Made by a program: the position numbers and the translations under genes. A stretch of 12,766 nt of DNA from Rhizobiaceae bacterium (lineage in GTDB: Bacteria > Pseudomonadota > Alphaproteobacteria > Rhizobiales > Rhizobiaceae), in NCBI GenBank assembly GCA_014380965.1, contig JACMIV010000269.1, positions 1 to 12,766 of the forward strand, written 5' to 3'. Under the pieces are notes generated by a model. That model did not search any database. It was not told the DNA's origin and worked only from the letters and a program-made list of their open reading frames with translations. This document shows, one piece after another, positions 1 to 6,523 of this stretch; the first letter of the stretch is position 1; each line of letters opens with the position of its first letter.

Positions 1-482
1 AGCCCGCCATCGACCTCGCGGGTCACCTGGACCCCGCCATCGGCCGTTTCGACCTTGGACGCGAAGGTGCCCTGCGGCCAGCCGAGCAAGGCGCCGAGCA
101 TTTGGCCGACCTGGTTCGAATCGTCGTCGATCGCTTGCTTGCCGAGAATCACCAGCCCGGGCTGTTCCTCGTCGACCACGCCCTTCAGGATCTTGGCGAC
201 GGCAAGCGGCTCGACCTCGTCGTCGCACTGGATCAAGATTGCGCGGTCGGCGCCCATGGCGAGCGCGGTGCGGAGCGTCTCCTGAGCTTGCTGCGGACCG
301 ACCGAGATCGTCGCGGTCACCGCGCCCTTCTCCTTCAAGCGGATCGCCTCTTCCACGGCGATCTCGTCGAAGGGGTTCATGCTCATCTTCACATTGGCGA
401 GATCGACGCCCGTGCCGTCCGGCTTCACGCGGATCTTCACGTTGTAATCGACGACACGCTTGACGGCGACGAGGATCTTCAT
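1..482 (-). CDS. etfB: Electron transfer flavoprotein beta subunit, N-terminal 160 residues
   Basis: EtfB forms with EtfA the soluble ETF heterodimer (FAD plus AMP) that carries electrons from acyl-CoA and other flavin dehydrogenases to ETF-ubiquinone oxidoreductase. The frame is open from the ATG at 482 to the left window edge. The visible 160 residues begin [17 protein letters not shown], the classic family start, followed by [19 protein letters not shown] (about 33-51) and the AMP/ETF-signature block [17 protein letters not shown] (113-129). The family is about 249 residues long, so roughly 90 are missing beyond the edge. A purine-rich GAGGGAGAG lies about 10 nt upstream of the ATG as ribosome site. 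In related Rhizobiales etfA and a 3-hydroxybutyryl-CoA dehydrogenase usually follow, which would lie outside this window (inference). Upstream sits an inverted repeat and a possible promoter. Confidence 0.96.
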   Translation of the reverse strand, partial: MKILVAVKRVVDYNVKIRVKPDGTGVDLANVKMSMNPFDEIAVEEAIRLKEKGAVTATISVGPQQAQETLRTALAMGADRAILIQCDDEVEPLAVAKILKGVVDEEQPGLVILGKQAIDDDSNQVGQMLGALLGWPQGTFASKVETADGGVQVTREVDGG

Positions 483-593
483 GTCCTGGAACTCTCCCTC
501 TGGTCGGCCCGCAGGAAGGGCCGGAATGGCGCGCCGGCCGGTGCGGAGGACCCCGCTGGCGAGCCTCGTCCGGTCATGCGAAAATGATGGCGA

Positions 594-622
594 TCCCTAT
601 TGTATTTTGACGTAAAGGTCAA
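594..622 (-). promoter_or_regulatory. Possible sigma70-type promoter of etfB
   Basis: On the minus strand a TTGACC box (622-617) is followed after 17 nt by TAGGGA (599-594). The -35 box is near consensus and the -10 is poor; an alternative TACAAT lies at 604-599 but is only 12 nt from the TTGACC. The predicted start would leave about a 100-nt leader before the etfB ATG at 482. The -35 box lies inside the 604-625 inverted repeat, which fits repression of this promoter. This is inferred from sequence only. Confidence 0.4.
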
Positions 623-625
623 AAT
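604..625. promoter_or_regulatory. Operator-like inverted repeat upstream of etfB
   Basis: The 22-bp element has perfect 8-bp arms, ATTTTGAC (604-611) and GTCAAAAT (618-625), around the spacer GTAAAG. It is strikingly AT-rich for this GC-rich region and covers the putative -35 box of etfB. The core TTGACGTAAAGGTCAA has the size and shape of sites described for MerR-family regulators of branched-chain amino acid and fatty acid catabolism such as LiuR, which control etf genes in some proteobacteria. The match to that family is my inference; a TetR-type repressor is equally possible. Confidence 0.5.
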
Positions 626-725
626 CACGATCGCGGTTCCAGCGGTTCTGGAGCTTTGCCGCACATCTTTCAAGTCTCGCCGGCGGCAGGCTTGCGCTTG
701 TCCGCGACAGGACCTCGTCCTCGCT

Positions 726-1436
726 TCAAAGCGTCGCGGCGGGCCGGTCGAACAGCGGAACGCCGCGGCGTCGCAGGACGATCGTCAGGACCGCACCCGT
801 AACGATGCCGCCGACATGCGCCCCGTAGGAAACCTCCTCGTCGCCGAGCGCCAGCATGGCGAACTGAAACCCGATCCAGAGGATCAGGAGTACGTAGGCA
901 GGGAGCATGACGGGGATGCGCCCGAAGGCGAGCACCCAGATCCAGACGCGGGGATGCAGCATCAGATAGGCCGAAACGACCCCGGACACGGCCCCCGATC
1001 CGCCGAGCAGTGTCGCCTCGGAATCCGGCATGGTCAGACTGTGCGCCGCCGCACCCGCCGCCGCGCAGAAGAGGTAGAAGGCGAGGAACTTGAAGTGGCC
1101 GAAGGCGTCCTCGACATTGTCGCCGAAGACCCAGAGGAAGAGCATGTTCCCGAGGAGATGCCAGAAATCCAGGTGCAGGAAGGCATAGGTGACATAGGAG
1201 AATTCTCCCGGCTGGACGATGTATTGCGGCGGCAGCACGGCGAGGTCGTTTACGACCGCCGGGATGAAGCCGTAGGAGAGTTCGAAGCCGGAGAGATAGG
1301 CGCCGGTCTCGCCGGTCGCCGAGAAGAACAACCAGATGATGGCATTGGCGAGGATGAGCGCGATGGTGACATAGGGCCGGCTGATGCTCTTGAGCGCGGC
1401 GCCGTCGTAGATCGGAACGAACATCGGCTGACCCAC
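726..1436 (-). CDS. Rhomboid family intramembrane serine protease
   Basis: Rhomboids are multi-pass membrane proteases that cut substrates within or near their transmembrane segments. The 236 residues contain about six hydrophobic segments (about 22-39, 82-105, 116-135, 146-160, 165-190, 203-221). The signature features are visible: HLLGNMLFLWVFGDNVED (93-110) with the conserved His93 and Asn97 of the oxyanion region, the nucleophile motif GGSG (145-148, Ser147), and the catalytic His207 in AHVGG. The catalytic pair is therefore intact. The frame opens at a GTG (1436); an ATG five codons in (1424) gives MFVPIYD and resembles the usual start in relatives, and either could be used. The stop of the cobalamin adenosyltransferase gene lies 32 bp upstream, so they may be cotranscribed. 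The substrate is unknown. Confidence 0.92.
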   Translation of the reverse strand: MGQPMFVPIYDGAALKSISRPYVTIALILANAIIWLFFSATGETGAYLSGFELSYGFIPAVVNDLAVLPPQYIVQPGEFSYVTYAFLHLDFWHLLGNMLFLWVFGDNVEDAFGHFKFLAFYLFCAAAGAAAHSLTMPDSEATLLGGSGAVSGVVSAYLMLHPRVWIWVLAFGRIPVMLPAYVLLILWIGFQFAMLALGDEEVSYGAHVGGIVTGAVLTIVLRRRGVPLFDRPAATL

Positions 1437-1468
1437 CCTTCACCCTGTCGCGCACGATGGCCGCTGCG

Positions 1469-2041
1469 CTATCGGCTCGCGCCCGGCACCCACAGCACAT
1501 CCGCCCGGCCACTGTCGTTGGCGATGCGGGCTGCGACGAAGAGATGGTCGGAGAGGCGGTTGACGTAGGTCATCGCGGCGGTCGAGACGGTCTCTCCGGC
1601 CGTGCGCACCAACGCGACCATCAGCCGTTCGGCACGGCGCGCCACGGTGCGGGCGAGATGGAGATGGGCGGCGGCGGGGGAGCCGGCGGGCAGGATGAAG
1701 CTCTTGAGGGGCTTGAGATCGGCGTTCATCGCGTCGATCTCGCGCTCCAGCCGCGCGACCTGCGAAGGGATGATCGCGAGACGCTCATAGGGCAGAGGCT
1801 CGCCCGTCTCGGGCGTCGCCAGATCGGCGCCGAGATCGAAGAGGTCGTTCTGGATCGTCGCGAGCATCCGGTCGAGATCGCCCTCGGTGTAGAGCCGCGC
1901 CATGCCGATCGTGCCGTTCAGCTCGTCGACGGTGCCGACGGCCTCGATCCGGATATCGGATTTCAACCGCCGCTCGCCGTTGCCAAGACCCGTCGTCCCG
2001 TCGTCGCCAGTCTTGGTGTATATGCGGTTCAGCTTGACCAT
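1469..2041 (-). CDS. pduO: PduO-type ATP:cob(I)alamin adenosyltransferase
   Basis: This enzyme transfers the 5'-deoxyadenosyl group of ATP to cob(I)alamin, making coenzyme B12. The length of 190 residues is normal. Family motifs appear in order: the ATP-binding TKTGDDGTTGLGNGERRLKSD region (residues 9-29), AVGTVDELN (34-42), FILPAGS (115-121), RTVARRAER (131-139), and YVNRLSDHLFVAAR (159-172). The first and last blocks hold the nucleotide-binding lysine, threonine and arginine residues of the PduO/MMAB fold, distinct from the CobA/CobO type. The ATG at 2041 has AAGGG six nt upstream. In many Rhizobiales this gene lies directly before etfB; here a rhomboid gene separates them. It has often been annotated as cobO, which is a different family. 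Confidence 0.95.
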   Translation of the reverse strand: MVKLNRIYTKTGDDGTTGLGNGERRLKSDIRIEAVGTVDELNGTIGMARLYTEGDLDRMLATIQNDLFDLGADLATPETGEPLPYERLAIIPSQVARLEREIDAMNADLKPLKSFILPAGSPAAAHLHLARTVARRAERLMVALVRTAGETVSTAAMTYVNRLSDHLFVAARIANDSGRADVLWVPGASR

Positions 2042-2088
2042 GTCGGCCCTTCGCTTGAGGTGAGACGCTTGTGATTAGCCTGATCCAG

Positions 2089-2277
2089 TCAGCGCGCGAA
2101 GAGCAGCGCCCCGACGATGACGATGACGGCGACGCCCTGAAGCATCACGCGTGCTCGCATCAGCTTCTGCGAGGTGTTGCCGTCGCCGCCGCGCATCATG
2201 TTGAACAGGCCCATCACGAGCACGACGGCGACCGCGCCCATGACGATCAGCGCGATGAAGGTAAAGATGTCCGACAT
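2089..2277 (-). CDS. HIG1-domain twin-transmembrane protein
   Basis: This is a 62-residue inner-membrane protein with two hydrophobic helices (about 5-25 and 44-60) joined by a short polar loop NMMRGGDGNTSQKLMRAR. The loop carries Gln37, Arg41, Arg43 and Gln47, which fit the motif QX3RXRX3Q that defines the HIG1 (hypoxia-induced gene 1) family. Eukaryotic members (Rcf1/Rcf2) associate with cytochrome c oxidase and respiratory supercomplexes; the bacterial role is less settled. I chose the ATG at 2277 because the family begins right before the first helix; the frame stays open to an ATG at 2328, which would add 17 unconserved residues. It lies 47 bp upstream of the adenosyltransferase gene and is probably in the same transcript. 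Confidence 0.85.
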   Translation of the reverse strand: MSDIFTFIALIVMGAVAVVLVMGLFNMMRGGDGNTSQKLMRARVMLQGVAVIVIVGALLFAR

Positions 2278-2385
2278 GGTGCGTGACGGTTCCGCTGGAA
2301 GGATCGATGGGGCGGTATAGGCCAGCATCCCGGCGCAAGCGAGGCCTGTGGCGAGACTTCGTCTCCCGTGCGGCGCTTTGCGCCG

Positions 2386-3276
2386 TCACCCGTCGTTTCG
2401 GGCCGGTGGTGGCGTCGGCCTGTATGTCGCCGCGGCGACGCCCGCACCCGCAAGCGCCATGCCGGCAAGCTGGAGCGGCGTCAGCGTTTCCTCGAAGAGG
2501 ACGAAGGCCATGAGGGCAGTGACGCCCGGGGTGAGATACATGAGCGACGAGACCTTCGAGACGGCGCCCTCGCGGATGAGGAAGAGGAGAAGGAAGATCG
2601 CTCCGATCGACAGGACGAGCGTCAGCCAGAGCAGCGCGAAGACGAACTCGCCCGTCAGCTCCATCCGCCACGTCTCGAAGAGGATCGCGGCCGGCAGCAC
2701 CGGGACGAGGGCGCCGAGATATTGCAGCGTCGTGCCGACGCGTAGATCGACGCCGCCGACGAAGCGCTTCTGCCAGACCGTGCCGATGGAGATTGCGAGC
2801 GCCGCGATTCCTGCGGGAAGAAGCGTCGTCACGGAGAGGCCGGAGCCGGTTCCAAGCTTCGGATAGACGACGAGGAAGACGCCGAGGAGCCCGAGCGCGA
2901 GCCCTGCGATCTCGCGGGCGCCGACCCGTTCGCCGAGAAAGCGGGCCGCCATCACCGCGGTCAGGACCGGCTGAAGCCCGACGATCAGCGCCGCGATCCC
3001 TGCCGACAGCCCGTGCCGGACGGCGAAGAACACGCCGCCGAGATAGACGCCGTGGATCAGCGCGCCCGCGATCATCGCGTGAAGCGCCGGTCCCCGTCCG
3101 GGCCAGCCCTTCGGGACCGTCACTGCGAAGGGCAAGAGGACGGCGAGGGCGAGCGCGAAGCGCAGCGCGAGGAAGCCGAAGGGCTCGGCATGGGGCATCG
3201 CATAGCGCGCGCCGATGAAGCCGGTTGACCAGAGGACGACGAAGAGGGCGGGGAAGAAGGGTATGAGCCTCGACAT
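2386..3276 (-). CDS. DMT superfamily (EamA) permease
   Basis: The 296-residue protein has ten predicted membrane helices arranged as two EamA repeats. The repeats end in matching signature segments, LQPVLTAVMAARFLGERV (101-118) and LTPGVTALMAFVLFEETL (248-265), as expected from the internal duplication of drug/metabolite transporters. The N-terminal FVVLWSTGFIGARYAMPHAEP (12-32) is typical of the family. These proteins export or import small metabolites such as amino acids; the substrate cannot be read from sequence. A GAGGAAGG ribosome site lies about 12 nt upstream of the ATG at 3276. The gene lies about 100 bp behind tyrC on the same strand; a role in exporting aromatic compounds would be speculation. 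Confidence 0.93.
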   Translation of the reverse strand: MSRLIPFFPALFVVLWSTGFIGARYAMPHAEPFGFLALRFALALAVLLPFAVTVPKGWPGRGPALHAMIAGALIHGVYLGGVFFAVRHGLSAGIAALIVGLQPVLTAVMAARFLGERVGAREIAGLALGLLGVFLVVYPKLGTGSGLSVTTLLPAGIAALAISIGTVWQKRFVGGVDLRVGTTLQYLGALVPVLPAAILFETWRMELTGEFVFALLWLTLVLSIGAIFLLLFLIREGAVSKVSSLMYLTPGVTALMAFVLFEETLTPLQLAGMALAGAGVAAATYRPTPPPARNDG

Positions 3277-3329
3277 TCAGGGCGAGCCTTCCTCGATGGA
3301 GCGATGCAGGCGGGTTCCGTACGCCGGAG

Positions 3330-3343
3330 ATCGCCGCGGCGAT
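3330..3343. repeat. 14-bp perfect palindrome between tyrC and the EamA gene
   Basis: ATCGCCGCGGCGAT reads the same on both strands. It lies in the 103-bp gap between tyrC (ends 3380) and the permease start (3276). It has no loop, so it is a poor hairpin; it could be an operator half of a local promoter. About one such palindrome could arise by chance in a window this size, so confidence in function is low. Confidence 0.2.
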
Positions 3344-3379
3344 GGGTCGGGACGAACGGGGTCGCCAGTCGGGCGCTTG

Positions 3380-4336
3380 TCAGGCCTTCGGTTCGCCCGG
3401 CTCGTTCCAGGGGTCCTTGCGGGGCGGCTGACGGCCGAAATTCGGGGCGGCCGTGTCCTGTCCGGCTTCGACGATCGAGCGCCGGATGGCGCGGGTGCGG
3501 GTGAAGAGCGCGTGGAGCGCATCGCCGTCGCCCCAACGGATGGCGCGCTGGAGGGTCGCGAGATCCTCCGAGAAGCGGGCGAGCATTTCGAGGACGGCGT
3601 CGCGGTTGTGGAGAAAGACGTCGCGCCACATCGTCGGGTCGGAGGCTGCGATGCGGGTGAAGTCGCGGAAACCCGAGGCGGAGAACTTCACGACCTCGGA
3701 CTGCGTCACCGTCTCGAGATCGGCGGCCGTGCCGACGATGTTGTAGGCGATGAGATGCGGCACATGGCTGACGATGGCGAGGACGAGATCATGGTGCTCC
3801 GGCGTCATCACCTCCACCTTCGAGCCCAAGGCTTCCCAGAAGGCCGTCAGTCTTGCGACCGCTTCCGGGTCCGTGTCCGAGACGGGCGTCAGGATCGACC
3901 AGCGGTTCTCGAAGAGCTCTAGGAAGCCGGCATCGGGCCCCGATTGTTCGGTGCCGGCGAGGGGATGGGCGGGGATGAAATGGACGCCGGCGGGCAGGTG
4001 CGGCAGCATCTGCTCGATCACCGAGCCCTTGACGGAGCCGACGTCCGAGACGATGGCGCCGGGCTTCAAAGCGCTTGCGATCTCCCGGGTGACGGCGCCC
4101 GACGCGCCGACCGGGATCGACAGGATCACGAGGTCGGCGTCCCGGACCGCGTCGGACGCCTCGCGGTGGTAGCTGGTGCCAAGTCGAAGTTCCTCGGCCC
4201 GTTCCAGCGTTTCCCGGCTTCGGGTCGAGATCGCCACCTCCCCGGCAAGCCCGCGGTCGCGGATGTTGATCGCGATCGACGAGCCGATGAGGCCGATGCC
4301 GATCAGCGCGACCTTACCGAAGAGCGGTTCGGTCAT
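3380..4336 (-). CDS. tyrC: Prephenate/arogenate (cyclohexadienyl) dehydrogenase
   Basis: This cytoplasmic NAD(P)-dependent enzyme oxidatively decarboxylates prephenate and/or arogenate in tyrosine synthesis. The 318 residues show a Rossmann nucleotide-binding loop at the N-terminus ([12 protein letters not shown], 9-20), DVGSVKG (98-104), the catalytic-region [10 protein letters not shown] (124-133) with His124 equivalent to the catalytic histidine of Tyr[12 protein letters not shown] (190-200), and [19 protein letters not shown] (222-240) with the substrate-binding arginines. There is no fused chorismate mutase and no ACT domain, and the C-terminus is a short polar tail. The ATG at 4336 overlaps the hisC stop by 4 nt (ATGA), indicating translational coupling. 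The choice of arogenate versus prephenate cannot be read from sequence; alphaproteobacterial members commonly accept both. Confidence 0.94.
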   Translation of the reverse strand: MTEPLFGKVALIGIGLIGSSIAINIRDRGLAGEVAISTRSRETLERAEELRLGTSYHREASDAVRDADLVILSIPVGASGAVTREIASALKPGAIVSDVGSVKGSVIEQMLPHLPAGVHFIPAHPLAGTEQSGPDAGFLELFENRWSILTPVSDTDPEAVARLTAFWEALGSKVEVMTPEHHDLVLAIVSHVPHLIAYNIVGTAADLETVTQSEVVKFSASGFRDFTRIAASDPTMWRDVFLHNRDAVLEMLARFSEDLATLQRAIRWGDGDALHALFTRTRAIRRSIVEAGQDTAAPNFGRQPPRKDPWNEPGEPKA

Positions 4337-5472
4337 GCGCTGTTTCCGGCCATGAAGACGGACAGCGCCTCGACGACGCCTCGATTCGCCTCCTCCGTGC
4401 CAATGGTGAGGCGCAGCGCGTTCGGAAAGCCGTAGCCGGCGACGCGGCGCAGGATGAAGCCGCGCTGCGTCAGGAAGGCGTCGGCCTCGGCGGCGGTCTT
4501 GCCGGGCGTCTCGGGAAAGTGCACGAGCGCGAAATTCGCGACGCTCGGCGTCACGTCGAGGCCGAGCGCGGTCAGTTCCTCGGTCACGTAGGCCAACCAA
4601 TGGGTGTTGTGTTCGACGGCGCGTTCGACATGGGCCCGGTCGCGGACGGCGGCAGCGCCGGCGGCGATGGCGAGGGCGTTGATGTTGAACGGTCCGCGAA
4701 AGCGGTTTAGCGCGGCAACGATCGCCTCCGGGCCGTACATCCAGCCGACGCGCAGCGCGGCGAGGCCATGAATCTTCGAGAAGGTCCGGGTCATCACGAC
4801 GTTGTCGGCCTCCGAGACGAGCTCGATGCCGGCCCCGTAATCGTTGCGGCGGACATATTCGGCATAGGCTGCGTCGAGAACAAGGATGACGTGGCCGGGT
4901 AGCCCTTCGTGAAGGCGCCGCACTTCGTCGAAAGGCAGGTAAGTGCCGGTCGGATTGTTCGGATTGGCGAGAAAGACAAGCTTGGTCCTCGCCGTCACAC
5001 AGGCGAGGATCGCGTCGACGTCGGCGCGCGCCTCGCTCTCCCTGGCGACGACCGGCGTCGCACCGGCGGAGCGGATGTAGATGTCGTAGACGAGAAAGCC
5101 GTGCTCGGTGTGGATCGCCTCGTCGCCCTCGGTGAGATAGCCGGTGCAGAGGAGTCCGAGCAGCTCGTCGGAACCGTTGCCGCAGAGAATGTTGCGCACG
5201 TTCAGCCCGTGAGTCTCGGCGATCGCCTGCCGAAGCGCCGTCGCCTGCCCGTCGGGATAGAGCTCGAGGGAGTCGGCGGCCGCGACCATTGCCGCGCGTG
5301 CCAGTGGGGACGGGCCGATGGGCGTCTCGTTCGAGGAGAGCTTGTGCAGCGTCACGCCCGAGGGCGCATGGCTCTTGCCGGGGACGTAGGCCTCGATGTC
5401 GAGGACGCCCTTCTTGGGCGTCGGCTTGCGGGCAGTGTTGCCGAAAGAGGGCTCGGCGAGGGGCGATGCCAT
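4333..5472 (-). CDS. hisC: Histidinol-phosphate / aromatic aminotransferase
   Basis: This is a fold-type I PLP aminotransferase of the HisC family, 379 residues from the ATG at 5472. Visible are [14 protein letters not shown] (43-56), the glycine-rich cofactor loop GNGSDELL (98-105), NPNNPTGT (170-177), Asp200 with Tyr203 in LDAAYAEY, the Schiff-base Lys233 in [17 protein letters not shown], and the substrate carboxylate-binding Arg354 in [12 protein letters not shown] six codons upstream (5490) is in frame, but AAGGA lies 9 nt before the ATG, so I take the ATG. Between a chorismate mutase and tyrC the likely job includes transamination of prephenate or hydroxyphenylpyruvate; broad-specificity HisC next to tyrC is known from other alphaproteobacteria. 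Histidine synthesis may be shared with another copy elsewhere (inference). Confidence 0.93.
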   Translation of the reverse strand: MASPLAEPSFGNTARKPTPKKGVLDIEAYVPGKSHAPSGVTLHKLSSNETPIGPSPLARAAMVAAADSLELYPDGQATALRQAIAETHGLNVRNILCGNGSDELLGLLCTGYLTEGDEAIHTEHGFLVYDIYIRSAGATPVVARESEARADVDAILACVTARTKLVFLANPNNPTGTYLPFDEVRRLHEGLPGHVILVLDAAYAEYVRRNDYGAGIELVSEADNVVMTRTFSKIHGLAALRVGWMYGPEAIVAALNRFRGPFNINALAIAAGAAAVRDRAHVERAVEHNTHWLAYVTEELTALGLDVTPSVANFALVHFPETPGKTAAEADAFLTQRGFILRRVAGYGFPNALRLTIGTEEANRGVVEALSVFMAGNSA

Positions 5473-5524
5473 GGTCACTCGTCCTTGCAAGGGGAGACGA
5501 ACTGGGTTCGGCGGACGCAGAGCG

Positions 5525-5539
5525 CCGCAGACGCTGCGG
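5525..5539. repeat. Small hairpin between chorismate mutase gene and hisC
   Basis: CCGCAG (5525-5530) and CTGCGG (5534-5539) form a 6-bp stem with a 3-nt loop in the 75-bp spacer of the aromatic operon; with a 2-nt bulge the flanking CGCC/GGCG could extend it. No T-run follows in the direction of transcription, so it is not a clear terminator. It might stabilise or process the message, or be chance. Confidence 0.25.
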
Positions 5540-5547
5540 ACGGCGTT

Positions 5548-6342
5548 CTACGCGCCCGGCCGGAAGGGAGCCGCATAGCCTCCGACGGCGCGGATGTCGA
5601 GGTCTGCGCAAGGAGCGGACTCAGTCTGCGAGGTTGATGCGAAGAGGATGCTGGCTCTCGACCCTGCGTGATCGGCACCGATGATGTCGGGCGCAGCGGC
5701 AGCGATGAAGCGGGCGACCGCCTCGCGCGAGCCCGACGCAACGAAGCATCCGATCTCGAAGGGGACGGGATCGGCGAGCGGCGGGGCAAGGACGAGTGCC
5801 GGTGCCGCAGCCTCGCGCAGCGGCGTGTCGAGGAAGGGCAGGCGCGAGACGATCTGCGCGGATTTCAGGCCGTCCCACCAGGGACCGGCCTCCTCGTCGA
5901 TGAGGACGACGCCGAGCCGGTCGCCGCCTTCCTCCATCCACGCGACGACCTCCCCCGCCGTGTCGAGCGCGAGAAGGGGCACTGTGAAGCCGAATGTGAA
6001 ACGTGCGACTTCCACTGCGGCGACGCTGTCATCCCCTTTGGAGACGGCGACCTCGAAGGGTGCCTGGAGCGCGGTGAAGGTCGAGATGATCTCGCGCCAG
6101 AGATGCTCGACCGCAGTGATCGGCAGATGGCCCTCGTGGCGCCGTGCCAGGCGGCGCATCATGTCCGCCTCGCGCCCCGGACGAAAGGCCGCGCCGTTGC
6201 GCGCCGTGCCCTTCACCTCGATCAGCTCGTCGATGACCATGGCGCGCTGCATGAGAAGGCGATGCACCGACTCGTCGATCGCGTCGATCTTGGCGCGCAG
6301 TTCCGCCAGCCTCGATGGGTCTCGTTCCGCCGCGGCCGTCAT
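5548..6342 (-). CDS. AroQ-type chorismate mutase with degenerate C-terminal domain
   Basis: The N-terminal 95 residues are an all-helical AroQ chorismate mutase, which rearranges chorismate to prephenate: LAELRAKIDAIDESVHRLLMQR (12-33), IDELIEVKG (37-45) with the conserved Lys44, and FRPGREADMMRRL (53-65) with the conserved Arg-Glu pair. Residues 96-264 are not needed for that fold. They contain patches like the first lobe of prephenate dehydratase (GVVLIDEEAGPWWDGL at 144-159, IVSRLPFLDTP at 164-174), but the catalytic Thr-Arg-Phe of that enzyme is not seen (SRASILF at 228-234 stands at the expected place) and no ACT domain follows. A separate functional pheA is therefore expected elsewhere. 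The ATG at 6342 has GGGAG six nt upstream. It is the first gene of the operon with hisC and tyrC. Confidence 0.88.
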   Translation of the reverse strand: MTAAAERDPSRLAELRAKIDAIDESVHRLLMQRAMVIDELIEVKGTARNGAAFRPGREADMMRRLARRHEGHLPITAVEHLWREIISTFTALQAPFEVAVSKGDDSVAAVEVARFTFGFTVPLLALDTAGEVVAWMEEGGDRLGVVLIDEEAGPWWDGLKSAQIVSRLPFLDTPLREAAAPALVLAPPLADPVPFEIGCFVASGSREAVARFIAAAAPDIIGADHAGSRASILFASTSQTESAPCADLDIRAVGGYAAPFRPGA

Positions 6343-6379
6343 CGCTTCTCCCTTGCCTCAGGTCCTTCGTCGCTGCGAG

Positions 6380-6408
6380 TTTCTATCGGTCGGCCGGCGA
6401 AGTTGCAA
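6380..6408 (-). promoter_or_regulatory. Sigma70-type promoter of the chorismate mutase-hisC-tyrC operon
   Basis: On the minus strand TTGCAA (6408-6403) is followed after exactly 17 nt by TAGAAA (6385-6380). Transcription would begin near 6373, giving a leader of about 30 nt that ends in the GGGAG ribosome site before the ATG at 6342. Spacing and position are both good. The TTGCAA box lies in the loop of the inverted repeat 6390-6418. Confidence 0.5.
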
Positions 6409-6418
6409 AGCCGGTCGG
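6390..6418. repeat. Inverted repeat in the divergent pheA-like/metX promoter region
   Basis: TCGGCCGGC (6390-6398) pairs with GCCGGTCGG (6410-6418), nine pairs including two G-T wobbles, around an 11-nt loop that contains TTGCAA. As DNA it could be an operator covering the promoter of the aromatic operon; as RNA it could be a leader hairpin of a metX transcript if that starts upstream. Nothing here tells the two apart. Confidence 0.35.
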
Positions 6419-6459
6419 ACAATGTCGGCTACGCTGCCTGATCGCGCCGGCGCGCATCC

Positions 6460-6501
6460 CACGCTTGCGTCGGCCCCACCAGCGTGATGTGTGTCGCCGA
6501 C
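6460..6501 (+). promoter_or_regulatory. Possible pseudoknotted leader in front of metX
   Basis: Two 6-bp complementary pairs interlock: CACGCT (6460-6465) with AGCGTG (6481-6486), and GTCGGC (6469-6474) with GCCGAC (6496-6501). The order a-b-a'-b' with gaps of 3, 6 and 9 nt is geometrically an H-type pseudoknot, ending 22 nt before the metX ATG and just upstream of a weak GGAAACG ribosome site. SAM-II riboswitches, which are pseudoknots, control met genes in this bacterial class, but the conserved SAM-II bases are not here. In such GC-rich DNA the pairs may be chance. Confidence 0.22.
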
Positions 6502-6523
6502 CCGGAAACGACGGCACAGTCTG

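Noticed and set aside
600..1568. Long plus-strand open frame of 322 codons opposite the rhomboid gene, and similar long frames at 1457-2074, 5668-6441 and 9013-9960
   Set aside because: They are antisense to well-recognised genes, are rich in Arg, Asp and Glu as expected from reverse reading of GC-rich codons, and resemble no family.
3380..5611. A single 743-codon minus-strand frame that could suggest a large fusion protein
   Set aside because: Its first half is an arginine-rich off-frame reading of hisC; only the last 318 codons, from the ATG at 4336, encode a real protein (tyrC).
6343..6523. SAM-II riboswitch before metX
   Set aside because: I searched by eye for the conserved SAM-II stem and downstream A-rich segment and did not find them; only generic complementary segments are present.
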